DNA from: Brassica napus
Taxonomy: Eukaryota > Streptophyta > Magnoliopsida > Brassicales > Brassicaceae
Length of the DNA stretch: 64,000 bases
Assembly (NCBI RefSeq): GCF_020379485.1
Contig: NW_026016747.1
Coordinates: forward strand, 1-64,000
Direction of reading: 5' to 3'
This document shows, piece by piece, positions 11,774-24,900 of this stretch. Both the position numbers and the translations under genes were made by a program. The notes under the pieces were generated by a model. That model made no database searches and had not been told where the DNA came from. It worked only from the letters and a program-made list of their open reading frames with translations. Numbering within the stretch: the first letter of the stretch is position 1; every line of letters starts with the position of its first letter.

Positions 11774-11878
11774 CAGACTTGTCTAGCAAGGTAAGTTGAG
11801 TGATTGCTTGATCCGGATGTAATTGTTCCCCTCTTGCTTCTTACTTCATTCTCCTCTCTTTATTGCTTCATGTCAACA

Positions 11879-14800
11879 GGGAATAGGACAGCTTCTTCGT
11901 CGTTCCAATCAAACCAGGATGAATCACTTTGTAAGAAGCTTGATTTGGATACATAAAGTGTTGGAGAAACACCAGGAAGTTGAATAAATCTCATAGGAGT
12001 TGGGATGAAGAAGTTATCCCACTTTCAAATCAGGTGATTCCAGTTTCCCAGTTTGGGAATAGGACAGCTTCTTCGTCGTTCCAATCAAACCAGGATGAAT
12101 CACTTTGTAAGAAGCTTGATTTGGATACATAAAGTGGTGGAGAATCACCAGGAAGTTGAATAAATCTCATAGGAGTTGGGATGAAGAAGTTATCCCACTT
12201 TCAAATCAGGTGATTCCAGTTTCCCAGTTTGGGAATAGGACAGCTTCTTCGTCGTTCCAATCAAACCAGGATGAATCACTTTGTAAGAAGCTTGATTTGG
12301 ATACATAAAGTGGTGGAGAATCACCAGGAAGTTGAATAAATCTCATAGGAGTTGGGATGAAGAAGTTATCCCACTTTCAAATCAGGTGATTCCAGTTTCC
12401 CAGTTTGGGAATAGGACAGCTTCTTCGTCGTTCCAATCAAACCAGGATGAATCACTTTGTAAGAAGCTTGATTTGGATACATAAAGTGGTGGAGAATCAC
12501 CAGGAAGTTGAATAAATCTCATAGGAGTTGGGATGAAGAAGTTATCCCACTTTCTAATCAGGTGATTCCAGTTTCCCAGTTTGGGAATAGGACAGCTTCT
12601 TCGTCGTTCCAATCAAACCAGGATGAATCACTTTGTAGCTTGATTTGGATACATAAAGTGTGGAGAATCACCAGGAAGTTGAATAAATCTCATAGGAGTT
12701 GGGATGAAGAAGTTATCCCACTTTCTAATCAGGTGATTCCAGTTTCCCAGTTTGGGAATAGGACAGCTTCTTCGTCGTTCCAATCAAACCAGGATGAATC
12801 ACTTTGTAAGAAGCTTGATTTGGATACATAAAGTGGTGGAGAATCACCAGGAAGTTGAATAAATCTCATAGGAGTTGGGATGAAGAAGTTATCCCACTTT
12901 CAAATCAGGTGATTCCAGTTTCCCAGTTTGGGAATAGGACAGCTTCTTCGTCGTTCCAATCAAACCAGGATGAATCACTTTGTAAGAAGCTTGATTTGGA
13001 TACATAAAGTGTTGGAGAATCACCAGGAAGTTGAATAAATCTCATAGGAGTTGGGATGAAGAAGTTATCCCACTTTCAAATCAGGTGATTCCAGTTTCCC
13101 AGTTTGGGAATAGGACAGCTTCTTCGTCGTTCCAATCAAACCAGGATGAATCACTTTGTAAGAAGCTTGATTTGGATACATAAAGTGGTGGAGAAACACC
13201 AGGAAGTTGAATAAATCTCATAGGAGTTGGGATGAAGAAGTTATCCCACTTTCTAATCAGGTGATTCCAGTTTCCCAGTTTGGGAATAGGACAGCTTCTT
13301 CGTCGTTCCAATCAAACCAGGATGAATCACTTTGTAAGAAGCTTGATTTGGATACATAAAGTGTTGGAGAATCACCAGGAAGTTGAATAAATCTCATAGG
13401 AGTTGGGATGAAGAAGTTATCCCACTTTCTAATCAGGTGATTCCAGTTTCCCAGTTTGGGAATAGGACAGCTTCTTCGTCGTTCCAATCAAACCAGGATG
13501 AATCACTTTGTAAGAAGCTTGATTTGGATACATAAAGTGGTGGAGAATCACCAGGAAGTTGAATAAATCTCATAGGAGTTGGGATGAAGAAGTTATCCCA
13601 CTTTCAAATCAGGTGATTCCAGTTTCCCAGTTTGGGAATAGGACAGCTTCTTCGTCGTTCCAATCAAACCAGGATGAATCACTTTGTAAGAAGCTTGATT
13701 TGGATACATAAAGTGTTGGAGAATCACCAGGAAGTTGAATAAATCTCATAGGAGTTGGGATGAAGAAGTTATCCCACTTTCAAATCAGGTGATTCCAGTT
13801 TCCCAGTTTGGGAATAGGACAGCTTCTTCGTCGTTCCAATCAAACCAGGATGAATCACTTTGTAAGAAGCTTGATTTGGATACATAAAGTGTTGGAGAAT
13901 CACCAGGAAGTTGAATAAATCTCATAGGAGTTGGGATGAAGAAGTTATCCCACTTTCAAATCAGGTGATTCCAGTTTCCCAGTTTGGGAATAGGACAGCT
14001 TCTTCGTCGTTCCAATCAAACCAGGATGAATCACTTTGTAAGAAGCTTGATTTGGATACATAAAGTGTTGGAGAATCACCAGGAAGTTGAATAAATCTCA
14101 TAGGAGTTGGGATGAAGAAGTTATCCCACTTTCAAATCAGGTGATTCCAGTTTCCCAGTTTGGGAATAGGACAGCTTCTTCGTCGTTCCAATCAAACCAG
14201 GATGAATCACTTTGTAAGAAGCTTGATTTGATACATAAAGTGGTGGAGAAACACCAGGAAGTTGAATAAATCTCATAGGAGTTGGGATGAAGAAGTTATC
14301 CCACTTTCTAATCAGGTGATTCCAGTTTCCCAGTTTGGGAATAGGACAGCTTCTTCGTCGTTCCAATCAAACCAGGATGAATCACTTTGTAAGAAGCTTG
14401 ATTTGGATACATAAAGTGTTGGAGAATCACCAGGAAGTTGAATAAATCTCATAGGAGTTGGGATGAAGAAGTTATCCCACTTTCAAATCAGGTGATTCCA
14501 GTTTCCCAGTTTGGGAATAGGACAGCTTCTTCGTCGTTCCAATCAAACCAGGATGAATCACTTTGTAAGAAGCTTGATTTGGATACATAAAGTGTTGGAG
14601 AATCACCAGGAAGTTGAATAAATCTCATAGGAGTTGGGATGAAGAAGTTATCCCACTTTCAAATCAGGTGATTCCAGTTTCCCAGTTTGGGAATAGGACA
14701 GCTTCTTCGTCGTTCCAATCAAACCAGGATGAATCACTTTGTAAGAAGCTTGATTTGGATACATAAAGTGTTGGAGAAACACCAGGAAGTTGAATAAATC

Positions 14801-17800
14801 TCATAGGAGTTGGGATGAAGAAGTTATCCCACTTTCAAATCAGGTGATTCCAGTTTCCCAGTTTGGGAATAGGACAGCTTCTTCGTCGTTCCAATCAAAC
14901 CAGGATGAATCACTTTGTAAGAAGCTTGATTTGGATACATAAAGTGGTGGAGAATCACCAGGAAGTTGAATAAATCTCATAGGAGTTGGGATGAAGAAGT
15001 TATCCCACTTTCTAATCAGGTGATTCCAGTTTCCCAGTTTGGGAATAGGACAGCTTCTTCGTCGTTCCAATCAAACCAGGATGAATCACTTTGTAAGAAG
15101 CTTGATTTGGATACATAAAGTGTTGGAGAATCACCAGGAAGTTGAATAAATCTCATAGGAGTTGGGATGAAGAAGTTATCCCACTTTCTAATCAGGTGAT
15201 TCCAGTTTCCCAGTTTGGGAATAGGACAGCTTCTTCGTCGTTCCAATCAAACCAGGATGAATCACTTTGTAAGAAGCTTGATTTGGATACATAAAGTGGT
15301 GGAGAAACACCAGGAAGTTGAATAAATCTCATAGGAGTTGGGATGAAGAAGTTATCCCACTTTCTAATCAGGTGATTCCAGTTTCCCAGTTTGGGAATAG
15401 GACAGCTTCTTCGTCGTTCCAATCAAACCAGGATGAATCACTTTGTAAGAAGCTTGATTTGGATACATAAAGTGTTGGAGAATCACCAGGAAGTTGAATA
15501 AATCTCATAGGAGTTGGGATGAAGAAGTTATCCCACTTTCAAATCAGGTGATTCCAGTTTCCCAGTTTGGGAATAGGACAGCTTCTTCGTCGTTCCAATC
15601 AAACCAGGATGAATCACTTTGTAAGAAGCTTGATTTGGATACATAAATGGTGGGGAAACACCAGGAAGTTGAATAAATCTCATAGGAGTTGGGATGAAGA
15701 AGTTATCCCACTTTCTAATCAGGTGATTCCAGTTTCCCAGTTTGGGAATAGGACAGCTTCTTCGTCGTTCCAATCAAACCAGGATGAATCACTTTGTAAG
15801 AAGCTTGATTTGGATACATAAAGTGTTGGAGAATCACCAGGAAGTTGAATAAATCTCATAGGAGTTGGGATGAAGAAGTTATCCCACTTTCAAATCAGGT
15901 GATTCCAGTTTCCCAGTTTGGGAATAGGACAGCTTCTTCGTCGTTCCAATCAAACCAGGATGAATCACTTTGTAAGAAGCTTGATTTGGATACATAAAGT
16001 GGTGGAGAATCACCAGGAAGTTGAATAAATCTCATAGGAGTTGGGATGAAGAAGTTATCCCACTTTCTAATCAGGTGATTCCAGTTTCCCAGTTTGGGAA
16101 TAGGACAGCTTCTTCGTCGTTCCAATCAAACCAGGATGAATCACTTTGTAAGAAGCTTGATTTGGATACATAAAATGGTGGAGAAACACCAGGAAGTTGA
16201 ATAAATCTCATAGGAGTTGGGATGAAGAAGTTATCCCACTTTCTAATCAGGTGATTCCAGTTTCCCAGTTTGGGAATAGGACAGCTTCTTCGTCGTTCCA
16301 ATCAAACCAGGATGAATCACTTTGTAAGAAGCTTGATTTGGATACATAAAGTGTTGGAGAATCACCAGGAAGTTGAATAAATCTCATAGGAGTTGGGATG
16401 AAGAAGTTATCCCACTTTCTAATCAGGTGATTCCAGTTTCCCAGTTTGGGAATAGGACAGCTTCTTCGTCGTTCCAATCAAACCAGGATGAATCACTTTG
16501 TAAGAAGCTTGATTTGGATACATAAAATGGTGGAGAAACACCAGGAAGTTGAATAAATCTCATAGGAGTTGGGATGAAGAAGTTATCCCACTTTCTAATC
16601 AGGTGATTCCAGTTTCCCAGTTTGGGAATAGGACAGCTTCTTCGTCGTTCCAATCAAACCAGGATGAATCACTTTGTAAGAAGCTTGATTTGGATACATA
16701 AAGTGTTGGAGAATCACCAGGAAGTTGAATAAATCTCATAGGAGTTGGGATGAAGAAGTTATCCCACTTTCAAATCAGGTGATTCCAGTTTCCCAGTTTG
16801 GGAATAGGACAGCTTCTTCGTCGTTCCAATCAAACCAGGATGAATCACTTTGTAAGAAGCTTGATTTGGATACATAAAATGGTGGGGAAACACCAGGAAG
16901 TTGAATAAATCTCATAGGAGTTGGGATGAAGAAGTTATCCCACTTTCTAATCAGGTGATTCCAGTTTCCCAGTTTGGGAATAGGACAGCTTCTTCGTCGT
17001 TCCAATCAAACCAGGATGAATCACTTTGTAAGAAGCTTGATTTGGATACATAAAGTGTTGGAGAAACACCAGGAAGTTGAATAAATCTCATAGGAGTTGG
17101 GATGAAGAAGTTATCCCACTTTCAAATCAGGTGATTCCAGTTTCCCAGTTTGGGAATAGGACAGCTTCTTCGTCGTTCCAATCAAACCAGGATGAATCAC
17201 TTTGTAAGAAGCTTGATTTGGATACATAAAGTGTTGGAGAATCACCAGGAAGTTGAATAAATCTCATAGGAGTTGGGATGAAGAAGTTATCCCACTTTCA
17301 AATCAGGTGATTCCAGTTTCCCAGTTTGGGAATAGGACAGCTTCTTCGTCGTTCCAATCAAACCAGGATGAATCACTTTGTAAGAAGCTTGATTTGGATA
17401 CATAAAGTGTTGGAGAAACACCAGGAAGTTGAATAAATCTCATAGGAGTTGGGATGAAGAAGTTATCCCACTTTCAAATCAGGTGATTCCAGTTTCCCAG
17501 TTTGGGAATAGGACAGCTTCTTCGTCGTTCCAATCAAACCAGGATGAATCACTTTGTAAGAAGCTTGATTTGGATACATAAAATGGTGGAGAATCACCAG
17601 GAAGTTGAATAAATCTCATAGGAGTTGGGATGAAGAAGTTATCCCACTTTCTAATCAGGTGATTCCAGTTTCCCAGTTTGGGAATAGGACAGCTTCTTCG
17701 TCGTTCCAATCAAACCAGGATGAATCACTTTGTAAGAAGCTTGATTTGGATACATAAAGTGTTGGAGAATCACCAGGAAGTTGAATAAATCTCATAGGAG

Positions 17801-18740
17801 TTGGAATGAAGAAGTTATCCCACTTTCTAATCAGGTGATTCCAGTTTCCCAGTTTGGGAATAGGACAGCTTCTTCGTCGTTCCAATCAAACCAGGATGAA
17901 TCACTTTGTAAGAAGCTTGATTTGGATACATAAAGGGTTGGAGAAACACCAGGAAGTTGAATAAATCTCATAGGAGTTGGGATGAAGAAGTTATCCCACT
18001 TTCAAATCAGGTGATTCCAGTTTCCCAGTTTGGGAATAGGACAGCTTCTTCGTCGTTCCAATCAAACCAGGATGAATCACTTTGTAAGAAGCTTGATTTG
18101 GATACATAAAATGGTGGAGAAACACCAGGAAGTTGAATAAATCTCATAGGAGTTGGGATGAAGAAGTTATCCCACTTTCTAATCAGGTGATTCCAGTTTC
18201 CCAGTTTGGGAATAGGACAGCTTCTCCGTCTTTCCAATCAAACCAGGATGAATCACTTTGTAAGAAGCTTGATTTGGATACATAAAGTGTTGGAGAATCA
18301 CCAGGAAGTTGAATAAATCTCATAGGAGTTGGGATGAAGAAGTTATCCCACTTTCTAATCAGGTGATTCCAGTTTCCCAGTTTGGGAATAGGACAGGTTC
18401 TTCGTCGTTCCAATCAAACCAGGATGAATCACTTTGTAAGAAGCTTGATTTTGATACATAAATGGTGGAGAAACACCAGGAAGTTGAATAAATCTCATAG
18501 GAGTTGGGATGAAGAAGTTATCCCACTTTCTAATCAGGTGATTCCAGTTTCCCAGTTTGGGAATAGGACAGCTTCTCCGTCGTTCCAATCAAACCAGGAT
18601 GAATCACTTTGTAAGAAGCTTGATTTGGATACATAAAGTGTTGGATAATCACCAGGAAGTTGAATAAATCTCATAGGAGTTGGGATGAAGAAGTTATCCC
18701 ACTTTCAAATCAGGTGATTCCAGTTTCCCAGTTTGGGAAT
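11879..18740 (+). repeat. Centromeric satellite array, block 2
   Basis: About 39 monomers of the 176-bp satellite in the same orientation and phase as block 1; the block begins with the target duplication of element A. Most copies are exactly 176 bp. Rare variants include a loss of AGAA at about 12637 and a one-base loss in GATTTGGATAC at about 14228; both also occur in block 3. The block ends with GGGAAT at 18740, where the gypsy element starts. Confidence 0.95.
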
Positions 18741-19010
18741 TGATATGATCATGGACCAGCTAGTTGATAAAGATGAAGAAGGAGAGACTGAAGATACACT
18801 AGCTGAAGAGGAAGCTGTCCTAGCCATTCCCACAGGTCCTATCACTCGTGCAATGACAAGGAGACTCAAGGAAGCCGTTGGAAACATACTGAAGATCTCT
18901 AAGAAGCAAGAAGACTGTCTTGGTAGAAGCTTGAGCCACCAAGACACACTCATCACCATTCATGTGATCTTACCATCAAGCTGATCATCATCTAGGCAAG
19001 TGGCTTGGTA
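18741..19010 (+). repeat. 5' LTR of the gypsy element, first part
   Basis: 270 bp starting TGATATGATCATGGACC; it matches 53646-53915 with one substitution. It contains a copy of the pol C-terminal codons because the frame overlaps the LTR in this family. Copia B interrupts it after GGCTTGGTA; the last five bases (TGGTA, 19006-19010) are repeated at 48315-48319. Confidence 0.9.
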
Positions 19011-19601
19011 TATGAGATTAGAGAGTAGAATAGGTATTGAGAGATTAAGAGAGATTTGGTAAGAGATTAAAAGAAGTTTAGGAGAGATTGTGAAAGAAAT
19101 GGAGAGATTTATGTATGAACCATGATGAACAAGAGAGAGACTAGAGAGAGAGTAACATGATTCGCATTAATTGATTAATCAGAGAGAGTTTACACTTATA
19201 TATGAAGCTTAAGACACTAGGGTTTAGACTGCATAAAGGAGAAAGCATGTGAAGTCAAGATACAGCTAAGGGCGCATTTGAATCCTTCCAATGAGAGTCT
19301 CCACATGTGTAAGGCATCTTTGAATATGCCTTTACTTTTCCAGCTCTTGCCAGACTGTCAGACGCGTTCCTCCTTATCCTCTCAACGTTCGGATCAAGCT
19401 CAGCCTTAAGGTAAAGTAACTCTAGCTGGTTTACTTTTACCTGAGCTGAGTAACCCCTTAACCGCGCATGATGGTACGGCCTGATCGTCCGTACCCTTTG
19501 CCCTATCCGTACAGTCCGTACAAGATGCTTCTATCTTCCTCTCTAATGCTTCTACACTTCCTAAGGTCTCCTCTTCATACCATAAGGCTCTCTTCTTAAC
19601 A
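19011..19601 (-). repeat. 3' LTR of Copia B
   Basis: 591 bp. On the plus strand it begins TATGAGATTAGAGAG and ends TCTTCTTAACA, so in element orientation it runs TG...TA. The boundary is fixed by the target duplication and by the PBS that abuts the other LTR. One difference from 47724-48314 was noticed near 19073. Confidence 0.93.
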
Positions 19602-19610
19602 CTCCCCCTC
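19602..19610 (-). other. Polypurine tract of Copia B
   Basis: Minus-strand GAGGGGGAG next to the 3' LTR. Confidence 0.9.
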
Positions 19611-19639
19611 AAGCTTAGCTTTGTGACAGTCTAAGCTTG
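19610..19639 (-). promoter_or_regulatory. Hairpin 2 of Copia B
   Basis: CAAGCTTAG (19610-19618) and CTAAGCTTG (19631-19639) form a perfect 9-bp stem beside the polypurine tract. Compared with A and G (GAC/GTC), the inner bases TAG/CTA differ but still pair. Confidence 0.7.
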
Positions 19640-19668
19640 GACAGCCATGAGACCTTCCTCATTAAAAA

Positions 19669-19709
19669 CCTCACTAAGGAAAACCCATTGGGATAAAACC
19701 TTAATGAGG
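19669..19709 (-). promoter_or_regulatory. Hairpin 1 of Copia B, 33 nt after the pol stop
   Basis: On the minus strand CCTCATTAAGG pairs with CCTTAGTGAGG (one G-U pair). The loop holds TTTTATCCC and GGGTTTT. Confidence 0.7.
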
Positions 19710-19741
19710 GAAAAAGAGTAAAGATCTCACAGCTGAGGGGA

Positions 19742-21222
19742 TCAGCTCCTTCTCTTCCCAAGATCTATGAGTCCCAATCTAATGTGAATGGACTCCATAG
19801 TCTTCTGTCTCGCAGCCTTGGTGAACACATCAGCCAACTGATCTTCACTTCTCGTGTAGCAAGGTAAGATCACTCCAAGCACAATCATCTGTCTTACTTT
19901 GTGGCAATCAACCTCAATGTGCTTGGTTCTCTCATGGAACACCGAGTTGGATGCAATGTGAATGGCAGCTTGATTGTCGCAATGCATTGTCATTGGAGTG
20001 GCTTGATCAATCTCCAAGTGCTTCAAGATGCCTTTGATCCATACCAACTCGTTTGTAAGCTTCAGCATAGCTCTATACTCAGCTTCAGCACTTGAGCATG
20101 ACACCACCTTCTGCTTCTTGCTCTTCCAAGTTACCAAGTTGCCTCCAATGAATGTGCAATAGCCGGTTGTTGATCTCCTGTCAGCTCTATCTCCTGCCCA
20201 ATCAGCATCACAATAGCCCACCACTTCTGAGCTTCCATTGCATCCCATCCATACTCCTTGATCCGGCGAGCCATTCAGATACATCAACAGCCTCTCCACC
20301 ATGCGCCAGTGATGTTCCTTGGGAAGCTGCATGTGTTGGCTCACCTGATTCACGGCAAAACATATATCAGGCCTTGTAATGGTAAGGTAAATCAATTTAC
20401 CAACTAGTTTTCTATAGAGTTTAGGATCCTGGTAAGGTTTGCTGTCTTCAATCTCCCCCTCTCGTGGGACTTTGTAGCCATCCTCCATAGGCATCCTTGC
20501 TGTCTTGCCTCCATAAGCACCTGCACCTTTCAAAAGATCAAGTGTATACTTTCTTTGGGACATGAACAACCCTTCCTTGGATCTACATATCTCAATTCCA
20601 AGAAAGTATTTCATTTCTCCCAAGTCTTTAATCTCAAACATGGATTTAAGGAACTCCTTGGTTGCTATGATACCTTCCTTGTCACTCCCTGTGATAATGA
20701 TATCATCAACATACACAAGGAGTGCAATCATACCTGAGGTAGTGGTAAGAGTGAAGAGGGTGTGGTCTAGTTCAGACTTCTTGAAGCCTCGGCTATTCAG
20801 AGTTGTGCTCAACTTGTTATACCAAGCTCTTGGTGATTGCTTCAACCCATAAATGGCTTTCTTTAGCCTCAGAACATTCCCTCTCTTTACTAGATGTTCT
20901 AGGCCTGGTGGAGGATACATATACACTTCATCCTCAAGCTCTCCTTGCAGAAATGCATTCTTTACATCCATTTGCCACAATCCCCATCCAAGGTTCACAG
21001 CCAAGCTTAAAATAATCCTAATGGTGTGTAGCTTGGCTACTGGAGCAAATGTCTCAATGTAATCCTCTCCATATGTCTGAGTGAACCCTCTTGCTACTAG
21101 TCTAGTCTTCTTCCTCTCAATCGACCCATCAGCCTTGTACTTGATTGTAAAGATCCATCTACTAGACACAGCTTTCTTCCCTTTTGGTAGTTCACTCTCA
21201 TACCATGTATCATTCTTTATCA
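19742..21222 (-). pseudogene. Copia B pol, C-terminal piece (reverse transcriptase and RNase H)
   Basis: The last 493 codons of B's gag-pol, open to the natural stop. It starts at the sequence MIKNDTWYES, where element C interrupts the gene, and carries the YVDD box of reverse transcriptase and the RNase H motifs CDADW, SSAEAEY and HCDNQ. It equals the end of D's protein except for one Gly-to-Ser change just after KLSTTLN. It is a gene fragment only because of the insertion; the upstream codons resume at 27285-28043. It has no start of its own. Confidence 0.9.
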
Positions 21223-21790
21223 TATGAGATTTAGAGAATCTGAGTTGTATATGAGAGAGTAGTATGATTTAGGTTGAGTAGAGAAAGGATTAGTGACTAA
21301 TGGATAATCATGATCGAAATGTGTAGAGAGATTAATAGGATAGAACTGTCTGATTTATTATTATGGAGAGATTACATATTTATATGGATCAGCATACAAG
21401 GGTTTTGTAATAGTGAAAGCAAAACCTAAAGACTAAGCATGTGTAGTCAAACTAGAAGGGGCGCGCCTCATTTGAATGAACGGATGAGAGCTGTTACACG
21501 CTTGATGCCAAAAGGATCTTTGAGATGCTCCTTTTGCCTTTACAGCTAGCAACAGCTAGACCGCGGCTCTATCTGATCCTCCAACGGTCCTGGCCTAAAG
21601 CCTCTCTCTCTGGTCGAGTCTTTGTCCACTCTAAGTCAGATAAATGATTGCCTTCCTTCCCAAGATACCTAGACTGTACGGCCACTCCCTATCCGTACAT
21701 GTCCGTACACAACTACTCCATCTCTTCTCTTGATCTTTCTTCTTATGTAAACCCTTGATCATCTCACTTAATCATCTCCATAACTTAACA
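21223..21790 (-). repeat. 3' LTR of Copia C
   Basis: 568 bp; plus-strand start TATGAGATTTAGAG, end CATAACTTAACA. Same as 26717-27284. In element orientation it is TG...TA, like B and D. Confidence 0.93.
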
Positions 21791-21799
21791 CTCCCCCTC
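21791..21799 (-). other. Polypurine tract of Copia C
   Basis: Minus-strand GAGGGGGAG next to the 3' LTR. Confidence 0.9.
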
Positions 21800-21828
21800 A
21801 AGCTTAGCTTTGTGAAAGTCTAAGCTTG
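21799..21828 (-). promoter_or_regulatory. Hairpin 2 of Copia C
   Basis: CAAGCTTAG (21799-21807) pairs with CTAAGCTTG (21820-21828), 9 bp perfect. Confidence 0.7.
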
Positions 21829-21857
21829 GACAGCCATGAGATCTTCCTCATTAAAAA

Positions 21858-21898
21858 CCTCACCAAGGAAAACCCATTGGGACAAAACCTTGATGAGG
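21858..21898 (-). promoter_or_regulatory. Hairpin 1 of Copia C, 33 nt after the pol stop
   Basis: On the minus strand CCTCATCAAGG pairs with CCTTGGTGAGG. Compared with B/D, a T-A pair is replaced by C-G, a compensatory change. Confidence 0.72.
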
Positions 21899-21930
21899 GA
21901 AAAAGAGTAAAGACCTCACAGCCAAGGGGA

Positions 21931-24900
21931 TCAGCTCCTTCTCTTCCCAAGATCAATGAGGCCCAACCTGATGTGAATGGACTCCATTGTCTTCTGTCTC
22001 GCAGCCTTAGTAAACACATCAGCCAACTGATCTTCACTTCTTGTGTAGCATGGCAAGATGACTCCTAAGATGATCATCTGCCTCACTTTGTGACAATCAA
22101 CTTCAATGTGCTTGGTTCTTTCATGGAACACCGAGTTGGATGCAATGTGGATGGCAGCTTGGTTATCACAATGCATGGTCATTGGCGTGGCTTGATCAAT
22201 CTCCAAATGCTTCAAGATACCCTTGATCCACACCAGCTCGTTGGTCAGCTTCAGCATAGCTCTATACTCAGCTTCTGCACTTGAGCAAGACACAACCTTC
22301 TGCTTCTTACTCTTCCAAGTAACCAAGTTGCCTCCAATGAATGTGCAATAGCCTGTGGTTGATCTCCTGTCTGCTCTATCACCGGCCCAATCCGCATCAC
22401 AGTATCCAACCACTTCAGTGCTTCCATTGCAACCCATCCATACTCCTTGATCAGGTGAGCCGTTGAGATACATCAAGATCCTCTCCACCATGCGCCAATG
22501 ATGCTCCTTAGGCACTTGCATGTGTTGGCTCACCTGGTTCACAGCAAAACAAATGTCAGGTCTAGTTATGGTAAGATAAATCAATTTGCCAACTAGCTTT
22601 CTATAGAGTTTAGGATCCTGGTAAGGTTTGCTGTCTTCAATCTCCCCCTCTCGTGGGACTTTGTAACCATCCTCCATAGGCATCCTTGCTGTCTTGCCTC
22701 CATAAGCACCTGCACCTTTCAAAAGATCAAGTGTATACTTCCTTTGGGACATGAACAAACCTTCCTTGGATCTACATATCTCAATTCCAAGAAAGTATTT
22801 CATTTCTCCCAAGTCTTTAATCTCAAACATGGATTTAAGAAACTCCTTGGTTGCTATGATACCTTCCTTATCACTTCCTGTGATAATGATATCATCAACA
22901 TACACAAGGAGGGCAATCATACCTGAGGGAGTTGTGAGAGTGAAGAGAGTGTGATCTAGTTCAGACTTCTTGAAGCCTCGGCCATTAAGGGTAGTGCTCA
23001 GCTTGTTATACCATGCTCTTGGTGATTGCTTCAACCCATAGATGGCTTTCTTTAGTCTTAACACATTCCCTTTCTTCACCAAGTGTTCCAAGCCTGGAGG
23101 TGGATGCATATACACTTCATCCTCAAGTTCTCCTTGTAGAAATGCATTCTTCACATCCATTTGCCATAAGCCCCATCCAAGATTCACAGCCAAGCTCAAT
23201 ACAATCCGGATTGTGTGTAGCTTAGCTACTGGTGCAAAGGTCTCAATGTAATCTTCTCCATACGTTTGAGTGAAACCTCTTGCAACCAGTCTTGACTTCT
23301 TCCTCTCAACCTGGCCATCAGCCTTATACTTGATTGTGAAGATCCATCTACTAGTCACAGCCTTCTTCCCTTTAGGCAACTCACTCTCATACCATGTATC
23401 ATTCTTGATCATAGCTCCTGCCTCAGCTCCAACTGATTCCTTCCACTCCTTGTCTTGTATTGCCTCTTCATAGCTTCTTGGTATATAACCCTCATCTAGA
23501 TTTACCATGAATGCACAATGTGCTTTAGGATACTGAGCAAAGGAACACACAGCTTGAGAAGGATGCTCCACAGCTTGGGCATTGTAGTACACTCTCGTGT
23601 TTACCCAAGAGGAAGGATCCTTCCTCAGCCTTGTACTTCTTCTTAGTTGTGGCTGTGGTTGAGGAGTCGGCTCTCTCACTTCTTCTTGAGTTTCATCACC
23701 TGATGACTCTTCCACTGATACTGATTCGGTCTCCACACCATCTTGTGTTGTTTCTACACCACCTTGATCATGTGACGCCAAATCATCTCCTCTTCTATCA
23801 CTTGAGCTTTCTTGAGCTCCTGTTTCTTCTCCCCCCTCATGATGAAGGTGGGGTTGTTCTGTAGCTTCCATAGGTTGTGGAGATGTTTCCGGACAGCTCC
23901 CTCCACTATGTTGGTCTTGAGACACCTTAATGCCAAGGTTCTCCAAGATAATCCGCAGCACACCAGCCTTGTCTGATGTAATATCCTTCAAGTCTTCCTG
24001 ATTCTTCTCATCATAGTATCCCCGTGATTCAATGAACTTCACATCTCTAGAAGTCAAGACCCTCCGTGTAACTGGATCATAACACCTATACCCCTTTTGA
24101 GTTGTTGAATATCCAATAAACATGGCTTTGGTGCTCCTAGCTTCAAGCTTGTTGCGCAGCTCTCCCGGAATCAGCACATAACACAAGCAGCCGAAGACTC
24201 TTAGGTAGTCAAGAACCGGCTTGTGCTTGTTTAGAACTTCAAATGGAGCATGATCATCCAACACCTTAGTTGGAGTTCTGTTGATCAAGTAGCATGCAGT
24301 AGATACAGCATCACTCCAAAACCTTTTGGGAACGTTTGCTTGAAGCATGAGAGCCCTTGCCACTTCCATGAGATGTCTGTTCTTCCTCTCAGCCACACCA
24401 TTTTGCTGAGGAGTATAGGGGCAACTAGTCTGATGGAGCACTCCATGCTGAGCTAGATGTTGTTTGAACGCCAAGCTTGTGTACTCTCCTCCATTATCTG
24501 ATCTAAAAATTTTAATCTTGGCATGATATTGGTTAGTCACATAAGCTTGAAAGTTCTTAAATGCATCAAGTACCCTATCTTTGGTTTGGATTAAGGTTAA
24601 CCAGGTGTATTTGGATTTTTCATCAATGAATGTGACAAAATACTTAAAGTTATCCCTAGACATACAAGGAGCAGTCCACACATCCGAATGAATCAAATCA
24701 AAGCAATTCTCATAGACTGTTGTAGATTTAGGAAACACATTCTTACAATGCTTGCTTAGAATACAAGTCTCACAATCTTTATTCTCATAAATAACACCTG
24801 GTACCATTAAGTTCAAAGGTTTAACATGAGGGTGACCTAGTCTAGCATGCCATAATGCATTCTTATTTAAACTAGAGACAGAATCAGAAGCAAATGTAAA

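Larger units (their letters stand above)
6135..11878 (-). mobile_element. Copia element A, complete LTR retrotransposon in satellite
   Basis: A 5744-bp Ty1/copia retrotransposon on the minus strand, with two 525-bp LTRs that I read as identical, an initiator-Met PBS, a polypurine tract and one uninterrupted gag-pol frame. It is flanked by a GGGAA target duplication (6130-6134 and 11879-11883), and the satellite monomer continues in phase across it. LTR identity and the intact frame indicate a recent insertion. Its pol 3' half is close to element G's, but LTR and gag differ, so A and G are sister families. Confidence 0.95.
11354..11878 (-). repeat. 5' LTR of Copia A
   Basis: 525 bp, same sequence as 6135-6659. 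It carries a TATA-like TATAAAT (11507-11513, minus) and an SBP-like TCCGTACAA (11765-11773, minus). The target duplication GGGAA follows at 11879-11883. Confidence 0.95.

Noticed and set aside
18741..19010. A separate host gene or a lone gypsy fragment at the edge of block 2
   Set aside because: The sequence equals the start of the gypsy 3' LTR, and the break at 19010 is rejoined at 48315-48320 by B's target duplication, so it is the 5' LTR of the same element.
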